In this document: one piece after another, positions 60,998-64,000 of the stretch
How positions within the stretch are numbered: position 1 is the stretch's first letter
Layout: every line of letters begins with the position of its first letter
Source of the DNA: Alteriqipengyuania flavescens
GTDB taxonomy: Bacteria; Pseudomonadota; Alphaproteobacteria; Sphingomonadales; Sphingomonadaceae
Reading direction: 5' to 3'
Assembly: GCF_030406725.1 (NCBI RefSeq)
Contig: NZ_CP129107.1
Span: forward strand, 1 to 64,000
DNA: 64,000 nucleotides
The notes under the pieces: generated by a model
What the model was told of the DNA's origin: nothing
What the model saw: the letters and a program-made list of their open reading frames with translations, nothing else
Database searches by the model: none
Made by a program: the position numbers and the translations under genes

Positions 60998-61758
60998 TTG
61001 CGCAGTTGCAGATTCGACAGGCCGCGCTTGGCGAAACGGCAGCGCAGGAATTTGTCGAAGAACCAGCTTTCGCGGCCGGCAGGTACCAGCTTGTAGAGCA
61101 GCCTCTCCAGCCGGTTCCAGTGCGCGTCGCTGCGATCGCTGCGCCGGTCCGAAGCATGGCAAACGAGGCGCGGATCATAGGCAATGCCGCCGTATTCGCG
61201 CACCCGGCAGACGATTTCGTGATCTTCCAGCACGAACGGCCAGCGCGCCGGATCGAAGCCGCCCGCCTGCTCCAGCGCGCCGCGGCGGAAGGCTTGCGCA
61301 CATCCCCCGCCATGGCATTTGCGCGGCCACAATGCGATCTGCATCCGCTTGCTCGGCGAGACCTGCGAACGACGCCGGTCGGAGCCCGTGTTGATGCCGA
61401 TCACCATGGCCGCGTCGGGGTTGGCATCGAAAGCGGCGAGCAGCCTTTCGACATAGTCGGGTGGGTAGAATGTGTCGGCGTCCAGCGTGCCCACGAGTTC
61501 CCCCGACGTCGCCGCAATCCCGGCCATGATCGCCATCGTCTTGCCGGGCGTCGGTTCTGAAAGCACCTCTGCCCGCAGCTGCGGCGACCGGGCCAAGGCC
61601 GCCTCAGTCTCTGCCACGGAGCCGTCGGTCGATCCATTATCGACAAGGGCAAGCGCGAACCGGTGGCAGCTCTGCGCAGCAAGGCTGTCGATCGTGTCGC
61701 CGATGAACCCTTCCTCGTTGAAAAAGGGCAATACGAAGGTGATCCGCGGCGCGGTCAT
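60964..61758 (-). CDS. Family 2 glycosyltransferase
   Basis: This 264-residue GT2 protein has ITFVLPFFNEEGFIGDTIDS, LALVDNGSTDGS, GTLDADTFYPPDYV (DxD) and the EDHEIVCRVREYGG acceptor-side motif. The start is chosen at the ATG whose frame begins MTAPRITFV; it overlaps the stop of the next gene upstream by four bases (ATGA). It is the last gene of the minus-strand flippase operon and overlaps the plus-strand GT4 gene at its 3' end by 34 bases. Confidence 0.92.
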   Translation of the reverse strand: MTAPRITFVLPFFNEEGFIGDTIDSLAAQSCHRFALALVDNGSTDGSVAETEAALARSPQLRAEVLSEPTPGKTMAIMAGIAATSGELVGTLDADTFYPPDYVERLLAAFDANPDAAMVIGINTGSDRRRSQVSPSKRMQIALWPRKCHGGGCAQAFRRGALEQAGGFDPARWPFVLEDHEIVCRVREYGGIAYDPRLVCHASDRRSDRSDAHWNRLERLLYKLVPAGRESWFFDKFLRCRFAKRGLSNLQLRNQAWKAGEGSA

Positions 61759-62513
61759 CGGCCCGATGCTGCGAGCTTGAGCCGCTTGAACGGCAGATAC
61801 AGCGACCACCAGCCGCGAAGCGCCTTCCGGCCTCTGGACGAGGCGGCATGGGCAAGCTGGGTGCGGCGAAATTCCAGCAGGCGCGCCCGCATACCGGGCC
61901 AGTCTGTCCGCGAGCTGATACCCGTCGCCGGCATCACCGTGTACGCTTCCTTCACCGCCAGCGCGGTCGCGCCGTGGTTCCGGGCGCGCAGGAGCCAGTC
62001 GTAATCCATGGCAATCCGGTAGGAGGTGTCAAATAGGCCAATCTCGTCGAAGAGCCGCCGCCTCGCGAACAACCCCTGGTGCGGCATCGTCATGTGCAAG
62101 TGGCTGCGCCAACCTGCCCCGCGGCTCTCGACATATGTGCGTCCGACCCCGCTTTCGACCTGCACGCCGAAAGAAACAAGGTCGTGGGTTCCCAGATGCC
62201 TCGCACAGGCCGACAGGCTGCCGGCATCGACGAAATAATCCTCCGCCTGCAGCACGAGGACATAGTCTCCCCTCGCCATGGCAACGCCCTTGTTCAGCGC
62301 ATCGCCAATCCCCTCGTCCGGCTCGCTGATCCAGCGCACCCGGTCGCCGAGCGATCGCAGGAAGTCGACGGTGCCGTCGCTCGACCCACCGTCGACGACG
62401 ATATGTTCGACATCGCCGAAGGTCTGCTCCGCCACGCTCCGCGCCGTGGCCCTCAGCCCGTCCAGCGCATTATAGCTGGCGCTGACGACGGAAATGCGCG
62501 GCCCCGCGCTCAT
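61755..62513 (-). CDS. Family 2 glycosyltransferase
   Basis: This 252-residue protein is a GT2 of the WcaA-like type: ISVVSASYNALDGLRATARS, HIVVDGGSSDGT, RGDYVLVLQAEDYF (an ED motif in place of DxD), and YRIAMDYDWLLRARNHG, the acceptor-site motif with MDYDW. It is coupled on both ends by ATGA overlaps. It should add a sugar to the lipid-linked repeat that the neighbouring flippase exports. Confidence 0.9.
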   Translation of the reverse strand: MSAGPRISVVSASYNALDGLRATARSVAEQTFGDVEHIVVDGGSSDGTVDFLRSLGDRVRWISEPDEGIGDALNKGVAMARGDYVLVLQAEDYFVDAGSLSACARHLGTHDLVSFGVQVESGVGRTYVESRGAGWRSHLHMTMPHQGLFARRRLFDEIGLFDTSYRIAMDYDWLLRARNHGATALAVKEAYTVMPATGISSRTDWPGMRARLLEFRRTQLAHAASSRGRKALRGWWSLYLPFKRLKLAASGR

Positions 62514-63823
62514 GACACTGCCTCCCGCACTTGCGCGCCGTACAGCGTCCAAAGGCGCCGCGTGGCGGACACCGGGTCGAGCGCGCGGACCAGCCGGATG
62601 GCCCACGCGCGGGTCTCCGGGAAGATCAACGCAGCGACGATCGTCGCGAACAGGTAAGCGAACCACGTGGCAATCGCCGCGCCAGCCCAGCCCCACCGCG
62701 GGATCAGCACCGCGTTGAGCGCGATGTTGACCCCTGCAGCCAGGGCGGCCGCGCCGGCCGACTGCCAGACCAGCCCGCGCACCGTCAGCAGCGTACCGAA
62801 AGCGAAATAGAGGAAATAGAGCGGGGTTGAGGCGCTGAGAGCCAGGACCATCTTCAGCGCCGGAGCGTAGTCGGCTCCGAACACCGGCACCAGCAGCATC
62901 GCGCAGCCCAACGCGGTAACGCCGATGACCGGCCATGCGGCCAGCGCGAAAATGTCGAGAATTCGTTGCGAGAACGTGTCGAAATCGATTGCCGTATCCG
63001 CATGGTTGCGCACCGTGGCCGACATCAGCGTGGCCTGGAGCACGACGGGGACGAACCACGCAAGCTCCGCAAGGCGTGCCGCCAGCCCGTATTGTCCGAG
63101 TTCCGCCTCGCCCACCATCCAGCCGAGCATCAGCTGATCAACCCGCATGACCCCGGCCATGCACAACGTGGCGATCATCAGGGGGAATCCTTCACGCGAA
63201 AGGGCGCGCGCATCCGGTTGCGGGCGGGACGCAGGCTTTATCGGCGAAAGCATCAGCCATGCGGCGATCCCGGCGCCAGCCGCCAGAACGGCCTCTGCGC
63301 TGCGCAGCGCCACCAGGGCTTCCAGCGAAGGCGCCTTTATCGCCACCCACGCCGTCACCGCAGCCACGCCAAGGATCACCGCAATGCGCATCGCGGCGAA
63401 CCGGCCGACCTGTTCGCGGGCCTTGACCGCCGTGGCGAAGCTTTCCCCCGGGCTTACCAGCACGGCCACGAGCGCAAGGGCGACGATGGTGGCGGTCACC
63501 CCCTCCGGCGGCGTGCGCATCGCAAAAAGCGCGGCGCCGACCAAGGCGGCAAGGATCATGGCGGGCACGGTTACCCCCATGGCAGAGCGCAGGATCGAGC
63601 GCCCAGCTTCCGGAGCGGCGGCAATGCGGCGCATCACCACCGGTTCCATGCCGGAGCGGGCCAGCGGCATTACCAACACGGCCAGACCGATCGCCCAGCT
63701 ATAGGCACCGAAGCCCGCCGGGCCGAGCGCGCGGGCGACCAGCGTCATGACCGCAAGTCCGGCGAAAAGCCGGGCCAGCATCTCGCCCGAAAGCCATCCG
63801 AAATTTGCCAGCAAACTTCGCAT
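62510..63823 (-). CDS. Polysaccharide/lipid-linked oligosaccharide flippase (Wzx/MOP superfamily)
   Basis: This 437-residue protein has twelve or more membrane segments and the MOP (PST) pattern: NFGWLSGEMLARLFAGLAVM then LVARALGPAGFGAYSWAIG at the start, VDQLMLGWMVGEAELGQYGL near residue 225 to 245 and INALNAV-type later helices. It would flip undecaprenyl-linked oligosaccharide to the periplasm for O-antigen or exopolysaccharide assembly. It is the first gene of the minus-strand operon; 177 bases upstream to the window end hold no gene. Confidence 0.9.
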   Translation of the reverse strand: MRSLLANFGWLSGEMLARLFAGLAVMTLVARALGPAGFGAYSWAIGLAVLVMPLARSGMEPVVMRRIAAAPEAGRSILRSAMGVTVPAMILAALVGAALFAMRTPPEGVTATIVALALVAVLVSPGESFATAVKAREQVGRFAAMRIAVILGVAAVTAWVAIKAPSLEALVALRSAEAVLAAGAGIAAWLMLSPIKPASRPQPDARALSREGFPLMIATLCMAGVMRVDQLMLGWMVGEAELGQYGLAARLAELAWFVPVVLQATLMSATVRNHADTAIDFDTFSQRILDIFALAAWPVIGVTALGCAMLLVPVFGADYAPALKMVLALSASTPLYFLYFAFGTLLTVRGLVWQSAGAAALAAGVNIALNAVLIPRWGWAGAAIATWFAYLFATIVAALIFPETRAWAIRLVRALDPVSATRRLWTLYGAQVREAVS

Positions 63824-64000
63824 CGAAGCGCAGCCGCCCCTTTCCCGTGCTCGCGCATGCCCGCTCGCGCGCGCACCGCAGATACAGCCGTTTCCTAGGC
63901 GGGGCGTGGTTAACGCGGCGTAAAACCCCCGGTAAATCGTAAATGCGCGTTTCCAAGGCGATTTCCGGTTTGTTTACCATTCCTGCCTACCACAGCCGAC

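Overview
The window is GC-rich DNA from an alphaproteobacterium, most likely a member of the Sphingomonadales (Erythrobacter-like). The evidence is an F1-only ATP synthase operon in the order HAGDC, a DUF1153/SciP-type protein, an aerobic-type cobaltochelatase CobT, a methionine synthase split into two genes, and the gene content around metF and priA. No tRNA, rRNA or CRISPR array was found.

Bases 1 to about 27.1 kb are most of a Mu-like transposable prophage with a non-contractile (siphovirus-type) tail; its tail end runs off the left edge. The layout is inside-out compared with Mu. A central control region (repressor on the minus strand, Ner on the plus strand, about 12.3 kb) sits between two divergent arms. 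The plus arm holds ner, the DDE transposase A, the ATPase B, a run of tiny early genes, gam, gemA, a Mor-type activator, then small and large terminase, portal and the gpF head protein, ending at 26.7 kb. The minus arm holds protease/scaffold, decoration protein, capsid, gp36, gpG, tail terminator, tail tube, the tail chaperone pair and the tape measure. Behind the repressor and on its strand lies a small cargo set: a secreted protein, a secreted-type thermonuclease and a 31-residue membrane peptide. A dense array of a GAAGTGGGA motif in both orientations fills the 480 bases between the last phage gene and the first host gene and is the best candidate for the phage terminus.

Bases 27.2 to 44.8 kb are host chromosome: two small conserved genes, a 2-hydroxyacid dehydrogenase, cysS (interrupted in frame by a palindromic repeat), a nitroreductase, cobT, a transaldolase-type aldolase, a DUF4197 lipoprotein, priA, metF and a two-gene metH, an HxlR/azoreductase divergent pair, a TauE-type permease, a decayed photolyase-related gene and an OmpA-family protein.

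Bases 44.9 to 57.2 kb hold an aldehyde dehydrogenase, ada, a membrane-anchored trypsin-like protease, a probably broken small gene, a TauD-type dioxygenase, atpHAGDC with a terminator, the DUF1153 gene, an acidic lipoprotein and an EamA transporter. Bases 57.3 to 63.8 kb form a surface-polysaccharide cluster: three plus-strand glycosyltransferases facing a minus-strand operon of two family 2 glycosyltransferases and a flippase.

The most notable observations are a GGGAAAC slippery heptamer directly before the stop of the tail chaperone gene, leading by a -1 shift into a start-less frame that ends on the tape measure; an in-frame internal start with a perfect ribosome binding site inside the protease gene (a Mu I/Z-like scaffold); an M15-type peptidase motif inside the tape measure; the repressor-linked cargo operon; the terminal repeat array; and the repeat inserted into cysS.
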